Source: Oscillospiraceae bacterium
GTDB taxonomy: Bacteria; Bacillota; Clostridia; Oscillospirales; Oscillospiraceae
NCBI GenBank assembly: GCA_017461585.1
Contig: JAFTYM010000030.1
Span: 1 to 60,365 of the forward strand
DNA length: 60,365 bases
Direction of reading: 5' to 3'
Each line of letters opens with the position of its first letter. Positions within the stretch are counted from its first letter, which is position 1. Below are positions 16,268-24,668 of the stretch, piece after piece. A program made the position numbers and the translations under genes. The notes beneath the pieces are model-generated. The model did no database searches and was not told where the DNA came from. It saw nothing but the letters and a program-made list of their open reading frames with translations.

Positions 16268-17170
16268 TTACTTTTCCTCCTTACGGGACATCAGTTCCAC
16301 ATAGTATTCTTCAAGTCCGATCTTGTTTTTTCTGATTTCGCTGACAACGTGACCGTTTTTCATCAAATAATCAACAATAGCAGCTGTATCTTCTTCATCG
16401 TAAACACGTATATATTCACCCTCAAGACGGACATCCGCATACTTTGCGTCAAGCACAGCTTTTGCTCCCTGCATATCCTGTGTTCTTAAGACAGTAAACA
16501 CCTGTGCTCTGCTGTCCATCTCCTCAGCAGACAGTTCCATTATCATCCTTCCCTGTCTGATGATACCGTAGTGAGTGGCTATCTTCTCAAGCTCTCCGAG
16601 AATGTGGGATGAGATAAGAACCGTACAGCCGTAGTTTTTTGTGATATCAACAAGAATCTCACGCATAATGCGCATACCGTCGGTATCAAGTCCGTTGATA
16701 GGCTCGTCCAAAATAAGAAGAGCAGGGTCTCCCAAAAGCGCCATGGCAATGCCGATGCGCTGTTTCATACCAAGGCTGCACTTTTTAAACTTCAGCTGCG
16801 CGTGTTCATCCATGCGCACAATACGCAGTACACGGTGTATCTCCTCATCGCAGTTTTCTATCCCGAGATTTATTGCCTGCATCATCAGATTCTGATACAC
16901 GCTGGAGCCGGGAAAGCAGCCGGGATCCTCGATAAGTGCTCCGACTCTGACTCTCACGCCTGCATCGGTATAATCCTTTCCGAAGAGCTTTATGCTGCCG
17001 CCATCCGGAACAAGATGTCCGCAGATAAGCTTTTCGGTGGTGGACTTACCCGAACCGTTTTCACCGATAAAGCCGTATATAGCTCCCACAGGAACGGTCA
17101 TGTTCAGATGATCTACCGCATACATACCGCGAAAGCTTTTTGATAAGTTTCTTATTTCAATAGCGTTCAT
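16268..17170 (-). CDS. ABC transporter ATP-binding protein, copy B
   Basis: 300 residues. Walker A GENGSGKST at 36-44, variant signature SLGMKQR, Walker B LLILDEPINGLD, switch segment LISSHILGEL. The accessory C-terminal domain ends in KIGLEEYYVELM, closely matching copy A. It lies 14 bases after the acyltransferase gene on the same strand, so the acyltransferase and both ABC pairs probably form one transcript. Confidence 0.92.
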   Translation of the reverse strand: MNAIEIRNLSKSFRGMYAVDHLNMTVPVGAIYGFIGENGSGKSTTEKLICGHLVPDGGSIKLFGKDYTDAGVRVRVGALIEDPGCFPGSSVYQNLMMQAINLGIENCDEEIHRVLRIVRMDEHAQLKFKKCSLGMKQRIGIAMALLGDPALLILDEPINGLDTDGMRIMREILVDITKNYGCTVLISSHILGELEKIATHYGIIRQGRMIMELSAEEMDSRAQVFTVLRTQDMQGAKAVLDAKYADVRLEGEYIRVYDEEDTAAIVDYLMKNGHVVSEIRKNKIGLEEYYVELMSRKEEK

Positions 17171-17184
17171 TACCGCCGCTCCTT

Positions 17185-18528
17185 CTATTTTCTCTTGATT
17201 ATTGCATCATTTGGCGTTAAAAACGGAATCGCACCACCGGATTTATACTCAACACCCAATTCATCCAGCTCCGCAAGAAATGCCTTTACATATTTATCAG
17301 ACTCAAAGCTCTGCTTAAAATTGAAGCAAAACTTATCTCCGCACGAGAGTATATTCACGCCGAGTCCTGCTGCGCCTGAATTATAAAAACCCACAGTATC
17401 AATATACCGGGCGTTATCACCTACATTCATCTGACCGAGGTAGCTGATAATATAGGTATTCAAAAGCATCCCGTTGAAGAAATCCATCATCCCCTGCTTC
17501 GCCTTATAGTCAGGCTGAGAGTCCAGCTTGTCAAACAGTCCAAGTGACGCGTTGGCAGCCCGTCTAAGACTATCTCTGTCACGCTGCGCAGTAAGTAACG
17601 CACGTTGCTTTTCCGCCTGCTGCGTAAGTGTCATATTGAGAAACTCTCTTTCAAACGGCAGCGGCATACTGCGAACACAGTTTTTAAAAGTATTGGGAAG
17701 GTCAAGAGCATCACGGATATCCACCGCAATATTGGCATTGATAGACTTGTCAAAATCCGGATATAGCTTTGCAATCCCGCGGCTGACAAGTAGTGACGTT
17801 AATATTACCGGTGTTGCACCGGTTTCTTTGCACACCTTCATAAAGGCTGCGGCTGGGATCTGAATATCGTAACGATAGTCTGTTTCGTGCTCCTCGATGA
17901 TGTTTTCAGGAATTTGATATGCATCACGCGATACGTTCACAGGCTCTTTGCTTTCGTCAAAGGTATAGCTGCCAAGGTTGGGCTCTGTGGTTTCATCCGG
18001 TAAAAGAGGTGAATTTGCAAGACGGATACCGTTTGAATCCGCTTTGCTTCTGTACCTTAGCTTGCAATAATAATATATCAGGGTCTCCACAAAGGGTTTG
18101 ATGCCCTTTCCGTCACACAAAGCGTGATGCCATGAAATATATACCGATTTTCCAAAATATGTGACATCGACCAAGTGATATCCACAGCTGATATGTCCCA
18201 ATCTCGCAAGAGTTTGTGTTCTCTTTGCTGTCAGATGCATTTCGTTTTGGATGATGTAAAAATCGCCATCCAGCTCCACAAGCTTCGTGTTCAGATAAGG
18301 ATAGCGCTTGACCGTCTCGGTTAACGCCTGATTGAGCATGGAGCCGCTTATCTTTTTATGGAATGTGATCTCAAACACTTCACTTTCCATACCGTTTTTC
18401 TGATATAAATAGGACTGACCTGAGCGTATCTTTTCAAGCTTTGCACCGGGAGTTGAACCAGATGAGCGAATTTGTATATTTTTGTGACTTCGTTCAAGTT
18501 TATTGAACACATTTTTGATTACTTTCAT
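17185..18528 (-). CDS. HHxxxDG acyltransferase (condensation/alcohol acetyltransferase-like)
   Basis: About 447 residues. The catalytic motif of the CoA-dependent acyltransferase/condensation superfamily is present as HHALCDG at residues 134-140, in the expected first third. A later structural region NVSRDAYQIPE-type linker and a C-terminal segment (NILSCGDKFCFNFKQSFES) resemble the long alcohol acetyltransferase and PapA-like families. The enzyme would transfer an acyl or acetyl group from a thioester to a hydroxyl or amine. No adenylation or carrier-protein domains are nearby, so this is not an NRPS module. Neighbouring exporters suggest it may modify an exported lipid, sugar or peptide; this is inference. 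The ATG at 18528 is chosen over a GTG two codons earlier, and the ribosome site is weak. Confidence 0.7.
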   Translation of the reverse strand: MKVIKNVFNKLERSHKNIQIRSSGSTPGAKLEKIRSGQSYLYQKNGMESEVFEITFHKKISGSMLNQALTETVKRYPYLNTKLVELDGDFYIIQNEMHLTAKRTQTLARLGHISCGYHLVDVTYFGKSVYISWHHALCDGKGIKPFVETLIYYYCKLRYRSKADSNGIRLANSPLLPDETTEPNLGSYTFDESKEPVNVSRDAYQIPENIIEEHETDYRYDIQIPAAAFMKVCKETGATPVILTSLLVSRGIAKLYPDFDKSINANIAVDIRDALDLPNTFKNCVRSMPLPFEREFLNMTLTQQAEKQRALLTAQRDRDSLRRAANASLGLFDKLDSQPDYKAKQGMMDFFNGMLLNTYIISYLGQMNVGDNARYIDTVGFYNSGAAGLGVNILSCGDKFCFNFKQSFESDKYVKAFLAELDELGVEYKSGGAIPFLTPNDAIIKRK

Positions 18529-18554
18529 ACGCACCGTCCGTTCAAACTTTTTGT

Positions 18555-18854
18555 TTACTTCTTCGCTACCTCGTAGCGCTCATTTGCAGCGGCTGTTCTT
18601 TCCTTTGCCTCTGCAATCTGCTCATCAAGCTCTGCGCGCATCTTTGCAGTTCTCTCAGCAGGGCTCATGTGGGCATCGTCCCAGCTCTGCTTCCCCATTT
18701 CCTTTGCCTTTGCAAAAGTGTTATGACCGCGGTTTTCCTCGAAGTTTGCTTTTGATTCAGCCTTTACAGCCTCAAGATTTGCCTTGTCAGCTGCGTGCTG
18801 AGCCTTTGCGTTTTCCTTCATATCTTCAAATGCTTTCTTTAAAAAATTAGCCAT
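18555..18854 (-). CDS. small charged helical protein
   Basis: 99 residues, almost all alpha-helical and highly charged (Lys, Glu, Ala), with no membrane helix and no cysteine. It begins MANFLKKAFEDMKENAKAQ and ends in a long predicted coiled coil (AELDEQIAEAKERTAAANERY). The ribosome site is AAGGAGAATAACA before ATG. Two more small genes precede it on the same strand. It has no recognised domain; the composition is like cytoplasmic apolipoprotein-like or stress proteins. Confidence 0.65.
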   Translation of the reverse strand: MANFLKKAFEDMKENAKAQHAADKANLEAVKAESKANFEENRGHNTFAKAKEMGKQSWDDAHMSPAERTAKMRAELDEQIAEAKERTAAANERYEVAKK

Positions 18855-18869
18855 TGTTATTCTCCTTAA

Positions 18870-19265
18870 TTAATTGTTTATATTTTCTCCGCTCAATTCT
18901 TCTGCAAGTTCCAGAATTCTCGGAGCCAGTTTTTCTTTTGTTCTGTTAAATATTCTGCGGTATATGGGGTATGCCATACCCATCCCCACCATACCGATAA
19001 CACCGATGACTACACCCAGTACAGCAAAGAAAATACCGTTGCCGAGTATGTTCATGGCAAGACACATACCTGCGCCGAAAACAAGGACGCTTATAATTCC
19101 AACACACAGAGCAGCTGACATTCCCGAGGTCTGAACTGCATTATCAAGACGCTTCAGTTCATCCAGTTTGCTCTCACCTTTGGGCAGATATTTATTGCGT
19201 ATCTCCTGAATTTCTTTATTAACCTTTGCTGAATAGCTGTAGCTGAATGTCAATTCTTTTTCCAT
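18870..19265 (-). CDS. small two-helix membrane protein, paralogue of 10565-10966
   Basis: 131 residues. Charged N-terminus with the shared motif F(S/N)YSYSAKxxxEIxxIRxKY, two hydrophobic helices (ALCVGIISVLVFGAGMCLAMN and GIFFAVLGVVIGVIGMVGMG), and a tail with YPIYRRIFNRTKEKLAPRI. The same architecture appears at 10565-10966 at the other end of this gene cluster, which frames the locus with two copies. Function unknown; cytoplasmic tails suggest an interaction role. Confidence 0.75.
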   Translation of the reverse strand: MEKELTFSYSYSAKVNKEIQEIRNKYLPKGESKLDELKRLDNAVQTSGMSAALCVGIISVLVFGAGMCLAMNILGNGIFFAVLGVVIGVIGMVGMGMAYPIYRRIFNRTKEKLAPRILELAEELSGENINN

Positions 19266-19286
19266 CTGTATACTCTCTTCTGATTA

Positions 19287-19502
19287 TTACTCGTCACCTG
19301 AAAGTCTTTTCTTGGTATCCTCTACGGTTTCGCCATCCTTGGAAAATACCTTTTCAATGATCTTGTCATTGACCTTGTTGAATCCGTCCACAACACCTGT
19401 CTCGAGCTTCTTATAACCATCAACAACGCCGTCCTCGATTTTCTTATAGCCCTCGACTACCTTCTCTGCAATTTTTTCGTTAACTTCTGTAAATTTAGAC
19501 AT
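19287..19502 (-). CDS. small protein of amphipathic 11-residue repeats
   Basis: 71 residues built from about four 11-residue units of the form V-V-x-G-Y/F-K-K-x-E-x-G (EGYKKIEDGVV, DGYKKLETGVV, DGFNKVNDKII). This periodicity gives an extended amphipathic helix of the 11/3 type, as in proteins that lie on membrane or lipid surfaces. A charged tail ends SKDGETVEDTKKRL. It is first in a group of three small helical or membrane genes. Short proteins with such repeats are common in Clostridia, but no role is established that I can cite. Confidence 0.7.
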   Translation of the reverse strand: MSKFTEVNEKIAEKVVEGYKKIEDGVVDGYKKLETGVVDGFNKVNDKIIEKVFSKDGETVEDTKKRLSGDE

Positions 19503-19625
19503 TTTAATTGAGCTCCTTTTTCTTGATTTATGGGCTCATTATATAAACCGATTGTTTTTGAGTTTTTTATAAAATGTTTGAGTTTTGTTAAAATTGAAAA
19601 TTTTTTAATTTTACAGAATAAAAAA

Positions 19626-19650
19626 ACAGCATGGCGATCTGCCATGCTGT
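19626..19650 (-). terminator. intrinsic terminator of the SDR gene
   Basis: ACAGCATGGC (19626-19635) pairs with GCCATGCTGT (19641-19650). In the minus direction a run of seven T follows. Confidence 0.9.
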
Positions 19651-19669
19651 CTCTTGTTTATTATAATTT

Positions 19670-20638
19670 TTACTGCTTTTTCTTGCTGCTGTCTACCCAG
19701 TCGATATTGGGGTTAGCCTTTCCCCAGCCAGACTTAACAAATGCGTCGTCCTGAACAACGGAGCGGTCTGCGTCCTTTTCAGACTCAACCTTCTTTTCAA
19801 GCTCTTCAAGGCGAGCCATACCCTCGGGAGATGCGTAGTTAATCCACTTGGAGTAAACTTCTTTCAGTTTTTCCTCACCGTCTGCATAGGGAACAACAAC
19901 TACCTGACCTGCCTCCATACCGTCTTTGAGCCACTTTGCAAGCTCGATAGGCTCCATGCCGCGTGCGTGGAAATTGCGCAGGAAGTCGATAGTCTTTTCG
20001 TCAACGTTGTAGCCTGTTGCGCCCATACCCTCGGGACGTGTCATGTTTGACTCAAAAATGTTGGACTTTACGTTTTCAGGAGTGAGAACAGTAACACCGA
20101 TGCCGTAGGGTTTGAGAGCCTGATAGTAAGAATCGCCGAGGTTAATTACAGCAGCCTTTGCAGCAGCATAGGGAGCTGTGATAGCGCCGCCTTCAAAGCC
20201 GCCCCAGGATGCTGTCATGGCTATATGTCCGCCAAGACCTGCCTTAATCATACGGGGAACAAATGTAACAAGACCGTTTACCACACCGCCGAGGTTTACA
20301 CCAATGACCCAATCATAGTCGTCATAAGTGGAGCACTCTGCAGGGCCGAATGTATTTACACCTGCTGTGAGAAACAGAAGCTGGGGAGGTGTGCCGAACA
20401 CGCGCTCGCACTCGTCAGCAGCTGCTGCATATCCTTCTCTGTCTGTTACGTCAAGCTTTACGCCATGAGCTTCGATACCCATGCTGCGAAGTGTTTCAAG
20501 AGCTGAGTCAAGATGATCCTGACGGATGTCTGCGATGCAGATCTTTGCCCCTGCCTGACCGAAAAGCTGAGCCTGACCAAGACCAACGCCGGATGCTCCG
20601 CCTGTGATAAATGCTACTTTGCCATTATAATCTTTCAT
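19670..20638 (-). CDS. short-chain dehydrogenase/reductase
   Basis: 322 residues. NAD(P)-binding Rossmann motif GGASGVGLG at about 14-22, an NxGG-type segment (NLGGVVNG), catalytic Ser in MTASWGG and the YxxxK pair in APYAAAKAA. This is the classical SDR catalytic set. The C-terminal 60 residues (EEKLKEVYSKWINYASPEGMARLEELEKKVESE) are longer than usual and helical. The substrate cannot be deduced. The ATG at 20638 follows AAAGGA by 7 bases; sequence upstream contains an extended -10 promoter. Confidence 0.88.
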   Translation of the reverse strand: MKDYNGKVAFITGGASGVGLGQAQLFGQAGAKICIADIRQDHLDSALETLRSMGIEAHGVKLDVTDREGYAAAADECERVFGTPPQLLFLTAGVNTFGPAECSTYDDYDWVIGVNLGGVVNGLVTFVPRMIKAGLGGHIAMTASWGGFEGGAITAPYAAAKAAVINLGDSYYQALKPYGIGVTVLTPENVKSNIFESNMTRPEGMGATGYNVDEKTIDFLRNFHARGMEPIELAKWLKDGMEAGQVVVVPYADGEEKLKEVYSKWINYASPEGMARLEELEKKVESEKDADRSVVQDDAFVKSGWGKANPNIDWVDSSKKKQ

Positions 20639-20677
20639 GATTGATTCCTTTCTGTTGTATAAAATTTTTCTGCAACG

Positions 20678-20686
20678 ATTATAACA
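20678..20686 (-). promoter_or_regulatory. extended -10 promoter of the SDR gene
   Basis: Minus strand TGTTATAAT, an extended -10 element, about 40 bases ahead of the start codon. No good -35 is seen. Confidence 0.5.
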
Positions 20687-20688
20687 GC

Positions 20689-20724
20689 AAAAATACTGCA
20701 TAGCAACCGCTATGCAGTATTTTT
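20689..20724. terminator. strong intrinsic terminator of the beta-propeller gene
   Basis: AAAAATACTGCATAGC (20689-20704) and GCTATGCAGTATTTTT (20709-20724) form a 16-bp stem with an AACC loop, directly after the stop codon at 20728. Confidence 0.92.
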
Positions 20725-20727
20725 AAT

Positions 20728-22605
20728 TTACCATTCAAGCTTTGTTACTGCACTTGAGCTTTGAGTCATAAAGTAATACTCACCCTCATACTCAAACACT
20801 GTTAATCCCACACTCGAAGATGCAAAGCTGTCTGTTTTACCGAAGGAGTATTCATTCAGCAGTACAAAAGCGTCCTCCTGATACGGATCAGCCCGGTATA
20901 TTCTATAGGAAAACTCCGTTTCTCTTATCTCTTCACCCTCGCCCATCTTCATGTGCATAACGCCGAAAACATTGTCTGCCAGCCTGTGCCATATAAAATC
21001 AAAGCGTTCATCCTCTGCTATTTCACCCTCTGATTCATACAGGAGCTTATATGATTCGGGATCTGAAAAGTCAAAAATATCAAATCCGTTGGGCACACCG
21101 TTAAATCGCAGGTATATTCCGTTTTCCAGCGGTATGAGCGTTTTAATATTTCCGTACGGGCTGCCATAAGCATAATAGTTTTCAACACCGTTTACCGGGT
21201 CAGTCGAAAAATCTCTCATGTATAAGTTGATAACCATGCCGTCAAACTCTGCTATAACAAATTTGTTGCTGTATTCCGCGGTTTCCAAATCAAACGCGGA
21301 TACGCAGACTATAGCCATGTTGTCTTCCCAATAAATATCATCAATGCTGAAAACATCATTTTCAGTATATATCTGATTATGCTTGGCTTCACCTGTTGCG
21401 ATATTTGCTGTGACAACAAAGAGTTCCTGTACATTCTCTCCATTTTCTATCTTTGTCCATGTTCCGACAGCGCGGTAGAACTCACCAGATTTTGAGACAG
21501 ACGTGAGGGTAAGATATACACCGTCTGCCAAAGTATCGTTATTCAGTCTGTGTTCTTTATCGACTTCTGTTATCCCCGCAAGGTCAAGCTTTCCCGTATA
21601 TGTCAGGCTCTCGTCAAATGTATATATATCAGGCTGAGTAAGAACTTCTTCCGTTACACTTTGAACAGACATTGCCAGCCAGCCATCACCGAAGAATACA
21701 TTGTCAATGTCGCCATAAAATGCCTGCTTGTCCGTAATTACTCCGGCGTCAATATCAAAAACAGTTGCTGCAACATAGTTTACGGAGACAGGCTCTCCCA
21801 GGATGCTTATATCATCGTCATTCCAGTCATTCCAAGACGCTGCTTCTCCATTGATTTTCAGCGTCGGCTCATACTCGCTCAACTCGGAAAGCCTTGAATA
21901 TCCACAGGCACATACGCCGTCAGAGGTAAGAAGATACAGCTTATCTCCCGCCATGTAGCACTCTACAAGTTCACCCTTCTGTTCGTATTCATAGGTCAGG
22001 GCAGGATTTACCGGGTCTGCCAGACTATATACACTCACCGCAGAGTATGACTCATAATTCAGCTCATCCCCGACAGTATGTCCGCTTTTCAGTATAAGAG
22101 TATCGCCGCTTACAAACAGCTCAGTTGCATCGCAGTTTATATAGCCTTTGACCTCGCTGTCAAAATTCAGAATTTCAACGCCGCTGTCAGCAATATGATA
22201 AACATATCCGTTAAACGCAGCCGCTTCCGCGCCAAGCACCACATCGCTGCCCTCGGATGATATGCTTGCGCCTTCATTAGAGTCCAAATCACGTCCGTGG
22301 TAGTCATTTCCGCTTAAATGCAATAGCAGTTCTTCCAAACTTCCGTAGGTTTCGGATGTTTTATAATTCTGCAGCAGATGTCCGTTTTCAGAAATATAAT
22401 CTTCATGCGTATGATCCGGCTCTTCTGCCCCGTCTTTATACCCATCAGGTACTCTCAGGGTTATCATAAACGCAGCTGCTATCACAACACACAAACATGC
22501 CGCCATCGCTGCCCACTTTTTCCACACAGTTTTGTGTTTCTTTGCACCTTCTATATGCCTGCCGCTTATATCACCGATGATTTCAAAAAGCTCGTCATTT
22601 TTCAT
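20728..22605 (-). CDS. membrane-anchored beta-propeller protein paired with an ECF sigma factor
   Basis: 625 residues. The cytoplasmic N-terminus is short (MKNDELFEIIGDISGRHIEGAKKHK), followed by a membrane helix at about 30-49. The rest is an extracytoplasmic domain whose repeated strand patterns fit the secreted beta-propeller family PF09826 (VYHIADSGVEILNFDSE, SVYSLADPVNPAL, VVTANIATGEA, IYRADPYQEDAFVLLNE). The start overlaps the sigma stop by ATGA. By position and topology it is the anti-sigma or sensor for that factor, but with a quite different ectodomain from the pairs at 0-4 kb. The ligand is unknown. Confidence 0.78.
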   Translation of the reverse strand: MKNDELFEIIGDISGRHIEGAKKHKTVWKKWAAMAACLCVVIAAAFMITLRVPDGYKDGAEEPDHTHEDYISENGHLLQNYKTSETYGSLEELLLHLSGNDYHGRDLDSNEGASISSEGSDVVLGAEAAAFNGYVYHIADSGVEILNFDSEVKGYINCDATELFVSGDTLILKSGHTVGDELNYESYSAVSVYSLADPVNPALTYEYEQKGELVECYMAGDKLYLLTSDGVCACGYSRLSELSEYEPTLKINGEAASWNDWNDDDISILGEPVSVNYVAATVFDIDAGVITDKQAFYGDIDNVFFGDGWLAMSVQSVTEEVLTQPDIYTFDESLTYTGKLDLAGITEVDKEHRLNNDTLADGVYLTLTSVSKSGEFYRAVGTWTKIENGENVQELFVVTANIATGEAKHNQIYTENDVFSIDDIYWEDNMAIVCVSAFDLETAEYSNKFVIAEFDGMVINLYMRDFSTDPVNGVENYYAYGSPYGNIKTLIPLENGIYLRFNGVPNGFDIFDFSDPESYKLLYESEGEIAEDERFDFIWHRLADNVFGVMHMKMGEGEEIRETEFSYRIYRADPYQEDAFVLLNEYSFGKTDSFASSSVGLTVFEYEGEYYFMTQSSSAVTKLEW

Positions 22606-23162
22606 ATTTCAAAGCCCCTTTCATAAAGGTAGCCGCGCAGATCTGCTCTTAATCGGTTCAAGGTCATGGACACAGCGCCCTCTTTCATATTAAACTGCTT
22701 TGAAATTTCAGAGATACTTTCGCTGTACCAGTATCTCAGCACAAAAATGCTGCGTTTTTTCTCTGAAAGAGAGTCTAAAAAATCATCTATCGCCTTTGCA
22801 ATCTCCTGACGGTTCAGTTCCTCCTCAACGCTTGTCTTTCCTGATACACAATCTTCCAATTCGCTGAGAACGGCATCAACCTCACCGCCGCCGCGTTTAT
22901 CTGCACGGTCGTGTTTATACCTGTTAAAGGACAGGTTTCTTGTGATTCTTCCAAGGAAGGTTTTTAACACATTGGGCTTATGAGGCGGCATTGAGTTCCA
23001 CGCACCGACGTATGTGTCATTTACACACTCCTCAGCGTCTTCGTAAATCCCTAAGATGTTCATGGCAATTGCAGTACAGTACTTACCGTATTTAACCGAC
23101 GTCTCGGTTATTGCCGCTTCATTTCTCTGCCAATAGAGCTCAACTATCTTTTTATCTTCCAC
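22602..23162 (-). CDS. ECF-type RNA polymerase sigma factor
   Basis: 186 residues. Region 2: YEDAEECVNDTYVGAWNSMPP and the following KRGGGEVDAVLSELEDCVSG, a linker typical of this clostridial group. Region 4: LSEKKRSIFVLRYWYSESISEISKQFNMKEGAVSMTLNRLR, a clear helix-turn-helix. The GTG start follows GGAGG by 8 bases, and the N-terminus MEDKKIVELYWQR matches its paralogues. No CGTC-type promoter is visible upstream, unlike the other three sigma operons. Confidence 0.92.
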   Translation of the reverse strand: MEDKKIVELYWQRNEAAITETSVKYGKYCTAIAMNILGIYEDAEECVNDTYVGAWNSMPPHKPNVLKTFLGRITRNLSFNRYKHDRADKRGGGEVDAVLSELEDCVSGKTSVEEELNRQEIAKAIDDFLDSLSEKKRSIFVLRYWYSESISEISKQFNMKEGAVSMTLNRLRADLRGYLYERGFEI

Positions 23163-23234
23163 GAAAAATCACCTCCTCACCCCTAAACACAACTTTTAAT
23201 GAAAAATCTCACATATATGATAGCATAAAAATAT

Positions 23235-23262
23235 AACTCCGACAGAAATATCTGTCGGAGTT
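23235..23262 (-). terminator. intrinsic terminator after the VOC gene
   Basis: AACTCCGACAGA (23235-23246) pairs with TCTGTCGGAGTT (23251-23262); minus-strand downstream sequence is ATATTTTTATG, a weak T tract. Confidence 0.75.
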
Positions 23263-23276
23263 TACACTTTTGCGAG

Positions 23277-23642
23277 TTATCTTTCGGGGATAATTTCCAG
23301 CCAGTATCCGTCGGGATCTTCGATGAAGTATACACCCAGCATATCGTTTTCAAAGCAGATGATACCCATCTCCTTGTGCTTTGCGTGGTACTCCTCATAC
23401 TTATCTGTAACGATACCCATGTGTATCTCGCCTTCGCCTAAGTCATAAGGCTCTTTTCTGTCGCGAAGATGTGTCAGCTCGATGCAGAAGGGAGTGTCAT
23501 CGTTGCCGATGAATACGAGGTGGAAGGAACCGTCCTCGGCGATCATCTCTCTTTTGGGAGTAAAGCCGAGAGCTTCCTCATAGAACTTAAGGCTCTTTTC
23601 AAGGTCTAATACATTAAAATTAAAGTGGTCCATTCTAAGCAT
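23277..23642 (-). CDS. VOC-family protein, glyoxalase I-like
   Basis: 121 residues in the usual two beta-alpha-beta-beta-beta units. Metal-ligand positions resemble lactoylglutathione lyase: MDHFNFNV at the start (His), CIELTH in the middle, IHMGIVT and a final GVYFIEDPDGYWLEII. These fit a glyoxalase I or a related detoxifying enzyme that handles methylglyoxal adducts. The ATG at 23642 follows GGAGG by 8 bases. Substrate specificity in this superfamily cannot be read from sequence alone. Confidence 0.82.
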   Translation of the reverse strand: MLRMDHFNFNVLDLEKSLKFYEEALGFTPKREMIAEDGSFHLVFIGNDDTPFCIELTHLRDRKEPYDLGEGEIHMGIVTDKYEEYHAKHKEMGIICFENDMLGVYFIEDPDGYWLEIIPER

Positions 23643-23672
23643 ATAAATTACCTCCAAAATGTTATTTACAAG

Positions 23673-24419
23673 TTATGGCAGCGGTCTGCGAGTATATTCT
23701 TCAGGCTCCCAGCCGTCAAGGGGCAGGCGCTGCATTGCACCGAAAACCTTGGATTTTAAATCGGGATACTGTACGGAAAGGCTTTTGATAAGATCCTTGA
23801 CCTCCTGGCGCTTACTGCGCTTGTCCATTTCGCATTTGTTCTGCACAACGGGAAGTCCGTAGCGCTTTACAAGGTTTTCCACAGTTCCCTCTCCTACATA
23901 GAGCATTGGGCGTATCTGCGTAACACCGGCACGGCTCATATAGGTCACAGGCTGGAAACAGCTTATGCGTCCTTCATAGAAAAGGGACATCATAAATGTT
24001 TCAACCGCATCGTCAAAGTGGTGTCCCAGAGCGATTTTGTTGATGCCGTTTTCCAAAATTGTATCGTGCAGAACTCCGCGGCGCATCTTGGCACACAGGG
24101 CACAGGGATTTTTCTCCTTGCGCTCATCGAAGATTATCTGCTTGATCTGCGTCTGGCGGAGGATAAAGGGCACTTCCAGCCTGTCGCACATTTCCTGTAT
24201 GGGCGAAAAGTCCATGCCCTCAAAGCCCATAGAGACCGTTACGGCAAAAAGCTCAAACTTTTTGGGGTAATAACCGCGTAAATTTGCAAGGGCATTGAGT
24301 AGCGCCACAGAGTCTTTTCCGCCTGAAACACCGACGGCAATACGGTCGCCGTCCTCTATCATCTTATAGTCTTCAACGCATCGGCGCACAAGGCCTGTAA
24401 ATCTGTTTAAATCTGACAT
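23673..24419 (-). CDS. ttcA: TtcA-like tRNA 2-thiocytidine synthetase
   Basis: PP-loop ATPase that activates a tRNA base for thiolation. The ATP-binding SGGKDS motif is at residues 32-37 in AVGVSGGKDSVALL. A CxxC pair occurs in NPCALCAKMRRGVL, which in TtcA binds an Fe-S cluster with a third Cys, here probably NKCEMDKRSKRQEV. 248 residues, somewhat short, matching Firmicute members. It probably acts on C32 of some tRNAs; closely related enzymes (TtuA) thiolate U54, so the exact site is less certain. It ends 31 bases upstream of the VOC gene, so they may be co-transcribed. Confidence 0.85.
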   Translation of the reverse strand: MSDLNRFTGLVRRCVEDYKMIEDGDRIAVGVSGGKDSVALLNALANLRGYYPKKFELFAVTVSMGFEGMDFSPIQEMCDRLEVPFILRQTQIKQIIFDERKEKNPCALCAKMRRGVLHDTILENGINKIALGHHFDDAVETFMMSLFYEGRISCFQPVTYMSRAGVTQIRPMLYVGEGTVENLVKRYGLPVVQNKCEMDKRSKRQEVKDLIKSLSVQYPDLKSKVFGAMQRLPLDGWEPEEYTRRPLP

Positions 24420-24555
24420 TGTATAACCTTCCGTAAAACTGCACAAATGCAGAAAAAATTTGTAAAATTGAAATTGAGTATTCGAGAGAAAACGAGAGAA
24501 AAGTAAAGAAAAACGAAGCTTTAAAATATGTAAATAAAAATCTTAAAAATAAGTG

Positions 24556-24584
24556 TTGACATAGGATTTTTGTTGTGATATAAA
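24556..24584 (+). promoter_or_regulatory. consensus promoter of rplM-rpsI
   Basis: TTGACA, a 17-base spacer, TATAAA. Both hexamers are nearly perfect. Transcription would start around 24591 and leave a leader of about 78 nt. Confidence 0.85.
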
Positions 24585-24592
24585 ATTAAAGC

Positions 24593-24620
24593 ACGTCACT
24601 GGAAATATTGTATGTGACGT
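24593..24620 (+). promoter_or_regulatory. hairpin in the rplM leader
   Basis: ACGTCAC (24593-24599) pairs with GTGACGT (24614-24620) at the extreme 5' end of the transcript. L13 leaders that mediate ribosomal-protein autoregulation are known in Firmicutes (Rfam L13_leader). This hairpin is in the right place, but I cannot verify a match to that model. Confidence 0.45.
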
Positions 24621-24668
24621 AAAGGAATTTGTCAAAGTATATTTACTATAAATTTTGGAGGAAGCACA

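Noticed and set aside
17185-18528. Non-ribosomal peptide synthetase condensation domain
   Set aside because: The HHxxxDG motif is shared with stand-alone acyltransferases, and no adenylation or carrier domains are in the window.
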